Assembly (NCBI GenBank): GCA_009823505.1
Contig: VZQC01007120.1
Location: forward strand, 561,010-625,009
Length of the DNA: 64,000 nt
From: Rhizomys pruinosus
Lineage: Eukaryota; Chordata; Mammalia; Rodentia; Spalacidae
Reading direction: 5' to 3'
Shown here: positions 23,207 through 34,469 of the stretch, one piece after another
Position numbering within the stretch: position 1 is the first letter of the stretch
Layout: every line of letters starts with the position of its first letter
Made by a program: the position numbers and the translations under genes
The notes under the pieces: model-generated
Told to the model about the DNA's origin: nothing
What the model saw: only the letters and a program-made list of their open reading frames with translations
The model's database searches: none

Positions 23207-24344
23207 ATACGACTTTTTCAGCCCCTGACGAAATGTCTTTCACTGGGCACATGGAAGAGCTGCTCTTGGTTCTTATTAACAGTCTCAAGATTCCAGACTC
23301 ACAGCAAGGAAACAAATCCTACTCCATCCACGGGAGGCCATCACTGTGTAGTTACTGCCAAAGGCAGCAGCCACTCAGAGAGTCAAAGAGTGCACACAGG
23401 ACATTTGGCCACTGCAAGATAGAATTGGACATTTGCTTAATGGTCTCAATTTCTATTTCTGGATCATGGAGGCTGTTTCTGTTTATCCCCCCTTGGCTGG
23501 GAAACCATCAAGGACACTACTGAGCTGCAGGAAGCTGGCATGTGGATGACGTGCCCTCCCTGAAACCAGCCCAGAGTCACTCTGTCTGCAGCACTGAAAG
23601 AACAGAGGGATAAACAAGCAGAGTTCGCCTCTGGCTGTGGAGTGGGTGAGATGCCAGAATGAGGGTGTTTGGCCACCTGGACTGAAGAACTCCTGTGCTC
23701 CTTAGCCTGGACTTGAAAGCCACCTACAAAGGTGACTTCCTTCCACCCTCCTTCCCTCCTCTGCTGCCTCCACTGGTTGTTTCAAGTTGCTCCTCCTTGG
23801 TCATCAGAAGGCTGTTTGGAGTCACTGCAAAAGCAAAGATTTGGGGACATGGCTGAGACATACTGGATCAGAGTATCTGAGCAATGTGATCCAGAATTCT
23901 GCATATGAACAAACCCTGGCTAGATCTGAGGGCTGAGGCCCACCAAGATTCTATCAGGATGTAAAATTTGGCATGAGAAGATCTTTGCTTTGCTGCTCCT
24001 TAGCATCTGCTAGGTGTCTGTTAAGTATTTCAGACTGAGTTCCCTAATGGTCACCCCAAAGGATTGGCAATCAAGTTAGAGTGGAGGCTCTAACGTTGTC
24101 CCAGACACAAAGAGATGTCAGCAAGTGGGAGCTTCGGTGTTGCTTTGGTGAGTGATGTCCTGAGCCTTCTTCGGGAGCAGGGAGTGTCGTCAGGGCAGAA
24201 TGTAGACAGCAAAGAATAGCGACTGAGAAAAGCATACAACCCCAAACTCCTGCATTGGTTTCAGAAAGGCGGTTTAGGTGAGTTGCCTCATGAAGAATCT
24301 GGATACGTGTTCAAGGTCAAGGAGCATAAAGCTGACAGGCGGAT

Positions 24345-24412
24345 TTTTGTTTGTGAGACAGGGTCTCCCTGTGCCCCAGTGTCCCTGGAACTCGCTATTA
24401 TCAGACCAGCCT
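24345..24412 (-). mobile_element. Partial B1 SINE
   Basis: Antisense B1 fragment ending at 'gaccagcct'. The copy here lacks bases present in its partner at 27628-27696 (for example 'ctgtgccccagtgtcc' against 'ctgtagccccagctgtcc'), so it looks like a less accurate version. Confidence 0.8.
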
Positions 24413-25122
24413 AGAGTGGACCACAGTGGAAACATCTTCTTTAGCTACCTATTCCATGATTATAAGCACCTGTATGTATAAGGACTAGACCAGATCCTTA
24501 TGCTGTCTAGCCATGTGTGACCCCCCAACCCTGAACCAGTTTCTGGATACATGGCCCAGGTGCTGTTTTCCTTTACAACGTGGTGGCCAGCAACTGTTAC
24601 CAGCCTGTGTCAGTCCCAGCGTTGAGACTCAGTCCCTGTTGACACAACTTACGGCACCAGCTAGCTGCCCCTCCTTTTCCTGTGGGGACCTGTGGGCAGC
24701 ATTTTACTTACTCTCCTCCTTGTTCCCATGACACAAGAATCCCTTGTGCTGAGGTTTGTGGAACTGCTCTGGTTACTGATGCTACTTCACATGCAAATCA
24801 TTGACAGGGCAGAAGGCAAGGCACAAGGGACAGAATGGGCAGCCTGGACCTATGGACAAAGCCCATGAGGATTAAGGAATATTTGGGTGTATTCCCCTTC
24901 CCAGACCCCCTCCGATTCAGACCAGCAGTTTCCCAGGCTTCTGTGAGACACCAGAAGGAACCAACAATCGGCTTGTCTTGTTCAGATAGATCTTGCCTCA
25001 CCCTCTTCATTTCTCTCCTTTCTGGGAACTGCTCCCGATAAAGGCCTGGTGTAGGTTCTGTTTTCTAAGAGGCCAGGCTGGTTGAAACCCACTAAGAATT
25101 GAAAAGAAGAGGCTCAGGAGGA

Positions 25123-25123
25123 N
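25123..25123. other. Ambiguous base (N) at duplication junction
   Basis: The only N in the window falls exactly between the two 3.29 kb copies. This is the mark of an assembly join or gap closure. Confidence 0.97.
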
Positions 25124-25314
25124 GCAGCTTTCTCAGAGTTGTTTGATGAGACCAAAACCAGGCATGGCAGCCAGGTACCTAACCCAGGTGAGTTCATATC
25201 TACTCAATAAACAGTGGCTGCTGGCTTTCCCAATTATCTGCTATGAATCTATGCCAGCAATGATCTCAGACTTTAAAAACACACTAAATATTTAAAACAC
25301 TATCTTCTGGCTTA

Positions 25315-25676
25315 GAAATTCCTTTACATGTCTATGTATATGGCAATTGTGTTGTTGTTATAATGCTATTGTGTATGCATGTTTGTAATGTGTATGTACC
25401 ACAGCCCATGGATCTGGAGGCAGAAGACATCATATGTCTTCCTCAACTGCTTTCTGCTTTATTGAGGCTGGACTTCTCATTGAACTATTTGCAAGCTGTA
25501 GTCTGTACCTGGCCAGTTTGCACTGTACATCAGTTGCTTCTGTCTTTGGAATATTGGAATTACACACGTGCCACCATGTCTGCCCACCTTTTATGTGAGG
25601 GCTGGGGATCTGAATTCTGGTCCTAATACTTGCACAGGAAGGGCTTTATCCACTGAAATACCTCCCCAGCACTGCC
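25315..25676 (-). mobile_element. Composite rodent repeat (copy B)
   Basis: Partner of 22025-22395. Its TG/TA-rich first 100 bases differ strongly from copy A while the remainder is nearly identical, which points to consensus error in low-complexity DNA. Confidence 0.5.
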
Positions 25677-26331
25677 CTAGAAATTTTAACCTAGTATTTT
25701 GAAATCCAAACAGTATCTTTAAAAGAGGCCCTTGGGCTTGTGAACACCACACAAAGACACATGCTGCAAAGTTAGGTGTCAGAAAGATGGCAGAAGATCT
25801 GTGTTCCTCAGAGTGGCCATCTCCTTGGATGTAACTATTGCAATCACTGATTCTGGCAGGAGTTGTGCTCTAATGAGCCGAGAAGATGCCCCAGAAACAA
25901 GATGAGGAAAGAGTCTCCCAGCACAAGGTCTGAACCTGGCAGCCTAGAACCCAGTCTTTGAAGCTTCCAAGCAGCAAGTTGCTGCATCCAGGGGGTGAAT
26001 GTCCACATTGCACAGTGAAGCAGCAAAGCCAATAGCAGCTGAGCTCCCCATGTCACTGCCGGCTGTCCCTTTGTCCCCTGGGTCTGTCCTCACCAACCCA
26101 TTGCCTCTTTTCATTTCTCAAATGCAGACAATAATGTTTCTTGTTTCCTTCTGCTCATCTTCCTGAGAGACAAATGTCTCCCTTCAAGACGGCAGGGTAA
26201 TGACCTGTATCTGGGACATGGCCGCTATCAGAGTCCAATGAAGAGGAGCCAGGGAGTTCAGACTATCTGGGCTACACTGGCTCTGTGCTTGTGTACAGGA
26301 TAGGAAAATTTTAACTGTGCAAAGTATATGA

Positions 26332-26485
26332 TTTTTTTTGTCTTTTTGAGACAGGGTCTCCCTGTAGCCCCAGCTGTCCTGGAACTCACTCTGTAGACCA
26401 GGCTGGCCTTGAACTCACAAAGATCTGCCTGCCTCTGCCTCCCGAGTGCTAGGATTAAAGGTGTGCGCCACTATACCCCGGCAGT
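26332..26485 (-). mobile_element. B1 SINE (copy B)
   Basis: Partner of 23048-23206. Confidence 0.95.
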
Positions 26486-27627
26486 ATACGACTTTTTCAG
26501 CCCCTGACGAAATGTCTTTCACTGGGCACATGGAAGAGCTGCTCTTGGTTCTTATTAACAGTCTCAAGATTCCAGACTCACAGCAAGGAAACAAATCCTA
26601 CTCCATCCACGGGAGGCCATCACTGTGTAGTTACTGCCAAAGGCAGCAGCCACTCAGAGAGTCAAAGAGTGCACACAGGACATTTGGCCACTGCAAGATA
26701 GAATTGGACATTTGCTTAATGGTCTCAATTTCTATTTCTGGATCATGGAGGCTGTTTCTGTTTATCCCCCCTTGGCTGGGAAACCATCAAGGACACTACT
26801 GAGCTGCAGGAAGCTGGCATGTGGATGACGTGCCCTCCCTGAAACCAGCCCAGAGTCACTCTGTCTGCAGCACTGAAAGAACAGAGGGATAAACAAGCAG
26901 AGTTCGCCTCTGGCTGTGGAGTGGGTGAGATGCCAGAATGAGGGTGTTTGGCCACCTGGACTGAAGAACTCCTGTGCTCCTTAGCCTGGACTTGAAAGCC
27001 ACCTACAAAGGTGACTTCCTTCCACCCTCCTTCCCTCCTCTGCTGCCTCCACTGGTTGTTTCAAGTTGCTCCTCCTTGGTCATCAGAAGGCTGTTTGGAG
27101 TCACTGCAAAAGCAAAGATTTGGGGACATGGCTGAGACATACTGGATCAGAGTATCTGAGCAATGTGATCCAGAATTCTGCATATGAACAAACCCTGGCT
27201 AGATCTGAGGGCTGAGGCCCACCAAGATTCTATCAGGATGTAAAATTTGGCATGAGAAGATCTTTGCTTTGCTGCTCCTTAGCATCTGCTAGGTGTCTGT
27301 TAAGTATTTCAGACTGAGTTCCCTAATGGTCACCCCAAAGGATTGGCAATCAAGTTAGAGTGGAGGCTCTAACGTTGTCCCAGACACAAAGAGATGTCAG
27401 CAAGTGGGAGCTTCGGTGTTGCTTTGGTGAGTGATGTCCTGAGCCTTCTTCGGGAGCAGGGAGTGTCGTCAGGGCAGAATGTAGACAGCAAAGAATAGCG
27501 ACTGAGAAAAGCATACAACCCCAAACTCCTGCATTGGTTTCAGAAAGTGTCGGTTTAGGTGAGTTGCCTCATGAAGAATCTGGATACGTGTTCAAGGTCA
27601 AGGAGCATAAAGCTGACAGGGGATCTT

Positions 27628-27696
27628 TTTGTTTTGAGACAGGGTCTCCCTGTAGCCCCAGCTGTCCTGGAACTCGCTATATAGACCAGCCTAGAG
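27628..27696 (-). mobile_element. Partial B1 SINE (copy B)
   Basis: Partner of 24345-24412, nearer to the B1 consensus. Confidence 0.85.
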
Positions 27697-28408
27697 TGGA
27701 CCACAGTGGAAACATCTTCTTTAGCTACCTATTCTCATGATTATAAGCACCTGTATGTATAAGGACTAGACCAGATCCTTATGCTGTCTAAGCCATGTGT
27801 GACCCCCCAACCCTGAACCAGTTTCTGGATACATGGCCCAGGTGCTGTTTTCCTTTACAACGTGGTGGCCAGCAACTGTTACCAGCCTGTGTCAGTCCCA
27901 GCGTTGAGACTCAGTCCCTGTTGACACAACTTACGGCACCAGCTAGCTGCCCCTCCTTTTCCTGTGGGGACCTGTGGGCAGCATTTTACTTACTCTCCTC
28001 CTTGTTCCCATGACACAAGAATCCCTTGTGCTGAGGTTTGTGGAACTGCTCTGGTTACTGATGCTACTTCACATGCAAATCATTGACAGGGACAGAAGGC
28101 AAGGCACAAGGGACAGAATGGGCAGCCTGGACCTATGGACAAAGCCCATAGGATTAAGGAATATTTGGGGTGTATTCCCCTTCCCAGACCCCCCCGATTC
28201 AGACACAGCAGTTTCTCCAGGCTTCTGTGAAGACACCAGAAGGAACCAACAATCGGCTTGTCTTGTTCAGATAGATCTTGCCTCACCCTCTTCATTTCTC
28301 TCCTTTCTGGGAACTGCTCCCGATAAAGGCCTGGTGTAGGTTCTGTTTTCTAAGAAGGCCAGGCTGGTTGAAACCCACTAAGAATTGAAAAGAAGAGGCT
28401 CAGGAGGA

Positions 28409-28665
28409 GATCAGGGGCACAGCATATGCTTAGCATGTACAGGGCCCTGAGTTCCAGCCCCCAGAACAAGTATCACATCATATCCCTCTACCACTATGGG
28501 CGAGGAGATCAGCATCTCCCAATACCATGCTTACATAAACCTCTACAGGTAGCCCAGGCTATGATTACAGGACCCAGAGGCTGAGGCAAGAACATGGCAA
28601 AGAAGCAAAGCCAGCCTGAGCTATGTAGCACAATTTTGTCTCCAAAAACAAATCAACCAAAACAC
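28409..28665 (+). mobile_element. B4-like (ID-B1) SINE
   Basis: An ID-like head ('gcttagcatgtacagggccc' then 'gagttccagcccccag') is followed by a degraded B1-like half ('cccagaggctgaggcaaga', 'agccagcctgagctatgtag') and an A-rich end. That is the layout of B4. Confidence 0.7.
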
Positions 28666-29640
28666 AAAGTCTCTCCAGCCTGGCTGTGGCCATGTGTGCC
28701 CCTCAAAGCTTGCTGCATGGTCAGTAAGTGTTTCTCAACCTCTCTGGCTTCTTTGTCATGATCCACATGCAACACCAGTGCAGGTGCCAGTCAGGGTCAG
28801 AACACTCTTGTCATTCTAACCCAGAGCCCCCTTCCCAGCCTTACAATAGCCTGTGGTTTCTCGATGTCATTTCTGCCTCATTGTAAATTCAGGTCCCAGA
28901 AAATCAGGCTTCCATAACCCCAGGGAAAACAGGATTCACTCAATAGGATTTTATGAAATGGAATTTAAATCAATCACTTGAATGCTAAACCATGAAATTA
29001 CAGAGGACTCTGGTTATTTTTATCATACCTTGGGAGCTGAATATTTTGACATATTAATCAGTCTTCTAAAATGGCATTTACATCAAAATTTTGATTGCTT
29101 TAGCTGAGTCTCTCCCCATTATTAATGTGTAGTCTTCTCAGCCCTAGCTGAGGCAGTTTCAACCTCAGCAGTTTGCTCCAGAGCCAGGCAGTGACCCATG
29201 TGCCTCCAGCAGCTTGCTCAGAGCAACTCCACCCACTCTGAATGGGAGAGACTCCTGCCCTTCTCCATGAATAAGCTTCTTGGAAAAGTGTCAAAGAATT
29301 CCGGATCCTTACATCTCAAGGGCGGATGAAAAGCACAGGGCTTCAGAAATCCCTCTTGTAACAAGACCATGGGACCGAGAACGGGTGCTGCCCTGTCACT
29401 GATGGAGCTCACAGGAGTCCTGGCATCAGGAGAATCCTTCAGCAGCCCTGGCCTGGGCAGACAGCATGACTGACACAGCTTCACCTCAGCGTGTGCTCCC
29501 CACCAGCTCTGCACCGTGCTCAGCCACAAGTTGATGCCACCATATGTAAGTGTCCACAAGAAAATCTAGAGAACACACCAACGCCCACAAGTCCTTAGAA
29601 AGGGCCCATAAACTGTGTGCCTGTTTCATATTTGAGTTCA
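28666..29640. other. No gene seen
   Basis: No repeat or exon I can support. Minus-strand frames at 29100-29294 and 29218-29559 have no recognised domain. Confidence 0.5.
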
Positions 29641-29644
29641 GAAC

Positions 29645-30005
29645 CAACTGAGACACATTTATCGTTATGGCTTGAACTTCTTCGCCATAATTTCAATTTC
29701 ATGTGTTGGAAACTTAATACCCCCCCCCAGTCTTCTGTTAATGGTGTTTGGAAGGAGAGAGGTGATTGGATGAATCCATCTGTGGGCTCCTGCTTATCAC
29801 GGGAGGCTTCATTTGTGGACCCCTCTGGCTTTGACCCACTCCCTCTACTGATACAATGTCTTTGGCCATATCGTGCCCCACCAGAGGCCAACAGCAGACA
29901 ACTCCATGCTCTTGGGTTTCCTAGCCTCCAGAATCATGCTCCAAATACGCCTCTCTTCTTTCTAAGTCATCCAGTATCTAGTGTTCAATTATTACAGCAG
30001 AAAGC
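29645..30005 (+). mobile_element. MLT1-like MaLR LTR
   Basis: 'catgtgttggaaacttaata', 'gaaggagagaggtgattgga', 'cctagcctccagaatcatgc' and 'aagtcatccagtatctag' occur in the order of an old eutherian MLT1 LTR, sense orientation. The 160-codon open frame 29617-30099 overlaps this LTR and is not considered a gene. Confidence 0.65.
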
Positions 30006-30008
30006 AGA

Positions 30009-30078
30009 TTTATTACTTACCAATATCAAAATATTACTAACCAATATCAAAAAAATATTACTTACCAGTATCAAAAAC
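30009..30078. repeat. Short tandem repeat, about 22-bp unit x3
   Basis: Three units built on 'attacttaccaatatcaaa' with small length differences, at the right edge of the MLT1-like LTR. Confidence 0.85.
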
Positions 30079-31107
30079 TCACTGAAACATAGTCCGTAGA
30101 AGTCAAACATGTGCTTTGCTACCAATATGGCCCAGGGTTCCTAACTGTGCCTAAGACAAGACACTTTCTCCACTGGGAACAAGGAGTTGGACGATAGCCC
30201 TCACCCTGGAACAAGGTTTTTCTTCTACTCACCAGAAGTTCCCTGCAGGCAGAAAGGGAACAAACCCTGCATGCCTAGTTCTTTCTCCCAACATCCCCCA
30301 GACTAATAATTAACTCTGTGTGCTGGGGATGGAAGACACGGGGGTAGAAAAGGACCAAGAATGTTAATTCTATAAAAGCGAGCATCATGAGCAAGGGCCC
30401 AGGATCCACAGGCCAAGTCTCTGAGCCTTTGACTGGAGGAAGTTCCACTTCTAGCAGCTCTGTCTCCCACTTCAACTTCAAATTGTTCATAGCCTAGAGC
30501 CAAACCACCCAAGAAACTTCTGCAGATTCTATGCTATACAGTAAGTGGCACCATATATGTACTGAACTGAAAAAAAGCTCAACCAGTACTCCCCCTGCCC
30601 CAGGAAAGCTGATAGGAAATCAGTGCAGATGGCAGGGTCACCCCACCTCACGAGAGATGGACATGGCAGAGGGCTAGTTCTTGCAGCATGACATGTGAGA
30701 TTAATTATGATGGAAGTTTTAAAGCATGGAACACTCTTCGTGGTAACTGGGTACATTCCCTGTTCCTTTGACAACCATGGTGGTGCAGTAAGAAAGGTCC
30801 TAAGCCCCAGGTTGGGCCCTAGGAAGCTGCATGTCTACCCTGCCTCTTCTAGCACCAGACTGGAGGTACTTCAGAGAGTCTCCACCTTGGGGACCACTGC
30901 CACTGTCCACATGTGTCTCTAAAGAAGCAGGCACTAATGTGCACCTACAGAGCAAGGATGTCACAGGTGCTCCGCTCTGAAGGACTACTCTTCAAAAAAA
31001 AATGCAGAAAGTAATTATCCTAGACTGGGTTTCCAGGAAACAGATCCTGGGGGAAGAGGCTACTTTGGGAGGGGTGCCAGGATAATCCAGGGCTGGGATG
31101 CAGAGAT
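30079..31107. other. No gene seen
   Basis: No supported feature. Confidence 0.5.
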
Positions 31108-31121
31108 AAGAGGGAGAAGGG

Positions 31122-31367
31122 GGGGCTGGAGAGATGGCCTAGCGGTTGGGAGCGCTGACCGCTCTTGCAGAGGACCCGGGTTCGATCCCCAGCACCCACA
31201 TGGCGGCCGAGAGCCGTCTGAAACTCCGATTCCAGGAGAACTCCAGTTCCAGGGGAGTCCGAGACCCTCTTCTGACCTCCGCGGCATTGCACGACATGGG
31301 TGCACAGACTTGCATGCAGATAGTACATTCATGAACATGCAGAAGTAAATAAAATTAAAAAAAAAAA
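31122..31367 (+). mobile_element. B2 SINE, 17-bp-duplication subfamily
   Basis: Starts 'ggggctggagagatggccta'. B-box 'gggttcgatccccagc'. The body has the doubled AACTCC..TTCCAGG motif, and the element ends in an A tail. Flanked by AGAGGGAGAAGGGG on both sides (about 31108 and 31368). Confidence 0.95.
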
Positions 31368-31379
31368 AGAGGGAGAAGG

Positions 31380-31603
31380 GGGGCTGGAGAGATGGCCTAG
31401 TGGTTAAGAGCACCGACTGCTTTTGCAGAGGACCCATGTTCCATCCACAGCACCCACATGGCAGCTAAGAACCTTCTTTGACTCCAGTTCCAGGGGAATC
31501 TGATGCCCTCTTTTGACCTCTGCAGCATTGCACAACATGGGTGCACCAACCTACATGCAGACAGTACACTCGTACACATAAAAAAATAAATAATATTTTA
31601 AAA
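31380..31603 (+). mobile_element. B2 SINE, older type, same target
   Basis: Begins directly at the right target repeat of the previous B2 and lacks the 17-bp duplication. It is more diverged ('gacccatgttccatccacag' in the B-box). After its tail comes AGATGGAGAAGG, a third, mutated version of the target. Confidence 0.93.
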
Positions 31604-31794
31604 AAGATGGAGAAGGAAAGGAAGGAGGTACAAGAAGCGAGACCAAGTCGATGAAACCACGGGTACTAGAGAAGCCACCACTAGGTGGCTCATTCATGTC
31701 CCTGGGCTAGAAAGGAGCCTGGTCTCACCAGACTAAACCCCAAAGAGAAAATGCAATCCCTAAAAGGAAATCAAAGTACAGATAGGATTGAAAG

Positions 31795-31915
31795 TGGGTG
31801 CTAGAGACCAGAGGACATGGAGGAGTTGGTTCTTTCCTTCCACCATGTGGGTTCCCTGGGGATTGAACACATTGGCAAGCACCTTTACCCACTGAGCCAT
31901 TTTGATGACCTAGCA
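31795..31915 (-). mobile_element. B2/B3-type SINE fragment
   Basis: 'gtgctagagaccagaggaca' and 'ccactgagccattttgatg' mark a diverged antisense SINE head. Weak but ordered similarity. Confidence 0.5.
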
Positions 31916-32744
31916 ATCAGTGTTTAGTACCTGGGTCTTGGCAGGACATTCCAGGTCCAAACTCTAGCACCCAGAATTCCCTCTGGGTAAAGGGACCGTG
32001 ACTTGGCTTCCCTAGGAAGCAACACCATGCCTCCCAAAAGGTTGTCAGCAAACATCAGCCAGTGCTGCATGTAAGATGACCTCGGAAATCAATACAGAAC
32101 ACCCTATAATCTGGGCTTTAAAATCTGTAACCAGCCTTCGTCTACCATGGTATTTAAAGATTGCTAATTTTCTCCAAGCTCTTAATAGCATAAATTCTTT
32201 GACTGCTCTAAATAGAGATTGTACATTGTATTATTTTAGATTTTTCTATTAACCACGTTTATTTAGCAGTTAGAGATATTAGTGGTGCCAAGTTACTTGG
32301 AAGATAAATACCGATAGCTGAAATAATTCTGTGCTTGTGGTTGTTTTATTAAACAGAAGCCCAGATCACAGTGGCTTTATTCCAACTCTCTAGTCCATGA
32401 GTGGTCCAATTAACTAGAAGACAGAAAAGATACTTTTTTCTGTCTCGAATTTAATTCCACTGTAATTCCAAGATATCAGTCACCTGCTTCCAAATCACTC
32501 AGTAACAACGGGTCCCTCCCAGAGCTGTCACTGTGGACAGTCCCCTACAAAGCTCATGGCCCCTTCCTTTTACAGAGTGGGGACACTTCTCATGGCTGTC
32601 CTAGTGTCTTAGAGTCAGACCTCCCTGACTAGTTGTTAACAGGAGTTGGGCAGTAAGTGGCTCAACCTCTGACTTTTCAGGCAAGATCCTGTTCTGCTGA
32701 CTGAGATTGTTTGCTGAGCCCCAGAGGCTTAAAGCTTTTGGAGG
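31916..32744. other. No gene seen
   Basis: No supported feature upstream of the minisatellite. Confidence 0.5.
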
Positions 32745-32745
32745 G

Positions 32746-33812
32746 AGTTCCTCACTTCCAGTGCCCACATTCCTCACTTCCTCACTTCCAGTCCCCACAT
32801 TCCTCACTTCCAGTCCCCACGTTCCCCACGTTCCTCACTTCCAGTCCCCACATTCCTCACTTCCAGTCCCCACGTTCCTCACTTCCTGTCCCCACGTTCC
32901 TCACTTCCAGTCCCCACGTTCCTCACTTCCAGTCCCCACGTTCCTCACTTCCAGTCCCCACGTTCCTCACTTCCAGTCCCCACGTTCCTCACTTCCAGTC
33001 CCCACGTTCCTCACTTCCAGTCTCCACATTCCTCACTTCCAGTCCCCACGTTCCTCACTTCCAGTCCCCACGTTCCCCACGTTCCTCACTTCCAGTCCCC
33101 ACATTCCTCACTTCCAGTCCCCACGTTCCTCACTTCCTGTCCCCACGTTCCTCACTTCCAGTCCCCACGTTCCTCACTTCAAGTCCCCATGTTCCTCACT
33201 TCCAGTCCCCATGTTCCTCACTTCCTGTCCCCATGTTCCTCACTTCCTGTCCCCATGTTCCTCACTTCCTGTCCCCATGTTCCTCACTTCCTGTCCCCAT
33301 GTTCCTCACTTCCTGTCCCCACGTTCCTCACTTCCAGTCCCCACGTTCCTCACTTCAAGTCCCCATGTTCCTCACTTCCAGTCTCCACATTCCTCACTTC
33401 CAGTCCCCATGTTCCTCACTTCCTGTCCCCATGTTCCTCACTTCCTGTCCCCATGTTCCTCACTTCCTGTCCCCATGTTCCTCACTTCCTGTCCCCATGT
33501 TCCTCACTTCAAGTCCCCATGTTCCTCACTTCCAGTCTCCACATTCCTCACTTCCAGTCCCCACATTCCTCACTTCCAGTCCCCACGTTCCTCACTTCCA
33601 GTCCCCACGTTCCTCACTTCCAGTCCCCACGTTCCTCACTTCCAGTCCCCACGTTCCTCACTTCAAGTCCCCATGTTCCTCACTTCCAGTCTCCACGTTC
33701 CTCACTTCCAGTCCCCACATTCCTCACTTCCTGTCCCCATGTTCCTCACTTCCAGTCCCCACATTCCTCACTTCCAGTCTCCACGTTCCTCACTTCCAGT
33801 CTTCACTCCTCA
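32746..33812. repeat. 22-bp minisatellite, about 48 units
   Basis: The unit is 'ccccacgttcctcacttcca' plus GT. Variant positions are A(C/T)(G/A)TTCC, CTTC(CAG/CTG/AAG)T and GTC(C/T)CCA. Two units carry a 9-bp extension ('acgttcccc') at 32815 and 33066, 251 bp apart, in otherwise identical context. Units with CTTCAAGT recur at spacings of 176, 154 and 154 bp (8, 7 and 7 units), a sign of higher-order repetition. The array is pyrimidine-rich on the + strand. Because 22 is not a multiple of three and the unit holds no forward stop, all three + frames stay open for up to about 390 codons. This is not evidence of a protein. Confidence 0.97.
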
Positions 33813-34395
33813 TGGCTCCACCTCCTAAAAGCACCTTGATATTCAGATCCTTCTTTCTTGTCCTCTTCTTGGGACTCACCAGCCACCTCTAGTTCTCAGT
33901 AAATAGAGTTCCTCTTTGCTTCCTCCAGCCCTACAGTGACCTGACCAGGTAAGAGGCTCCCAATGGGGATGACTGTCACTGTGCAACGTGGGAGCCCTGG
34001 CTGCCCCATGTCAGCACGAACCTGATGCAGCTACTGAACTTTTATAATGCATTGTATTTTGACTAGGGTCATTCCTCATTGTTCTCCTTTTTCTGAATTG
34101 CCTTGCCTGTCCCCCAGGTATAACATCAGTGTTTGTAGCGGCATTGCACTGACTGTGTGGATACTTAGAGTCAGTGGTCATCTCAATATTTATTCTTCCT
34201 AGCTGAGGAATAGTGATCTCTGCTTGTTCACTTGGATACTCACTTCAGATCTTATCTGATCTGATTGTAGCAGAATTTTTAATGTTTCCCTAAGTAACTC
34301 TCACAGTGATCTCTTACCTCTGCCTTTTGAGTCCTAGAATTACATGTATGCACCATCACATCTGACTAACCCAATTTAGCTGACAAATAAATATA
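33813..34395. other. No gene seen; faint B1 remnant
   Basis: A short stretch near 34308-34370 ('acctctgccttttgagtcct', 'catgtatgcaccatc') looks like an antisense B1 end. Otherwise unassigned. Confidence 0.45.
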
Positions 34396-34404
34396 TATGT
34401 GTGT

Positions 34405-34466
34405 GTACTACCCATATATATATATATTATATAATATATATATATATATATATATATGGGTAGTAC
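34405..34466. repeat. AT-rich palindrome (inverted repeat, 62 bp)
   Basis: The left end GTACTACCCATATATATA and the right end TATATATATGGGTAGTAC are reverse complements around a (TA)n core. The unique-sequence ends (GTACTACCC / GGGTAGTAC) pair perfectly, so the element is not just a TA microsatellite. It can form a hairpin or cruciform. Confidence 0.92.
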
Positions 34467-34469
34467 AAT

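Larger units (their letters stand above)
21835..25122. repeat. 3.29 kb tandem duplication, copy A
   Basis: Repeated in direct orientation at 25124-28408 with nothing but a single N (25123) in between. Most of the two copies are base-identical. Differences cluster in the TG/TA-rich stretch (22025-22130), in the partial B1 (24345-24425) and toward the right end (24860-25000). Confidence 0.95.
25124..28408. repeat. 3.29 kb tandem duplication, copy B
   Basis: Partner of 21835-25122. It continues at its right edge into a B4-like SINE, whereas copy A stops at the N, so copy B shows the natural continuation. Confidence 0.95.

Noticed and set aside
29617..30099. A 160-codon forward gene
   Set aside because: It lies on an MLT1-like LTR and ends in a short AT-rich tandem repeat. 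No domain.
32707..33892. A repetitive secreted or structural protein of about 390 residues
   Set aside because: All three forward frames are open with the same peptide because the 22-bp unit lacks a forward stop in any phase. No signal peptide, exon context or known family.
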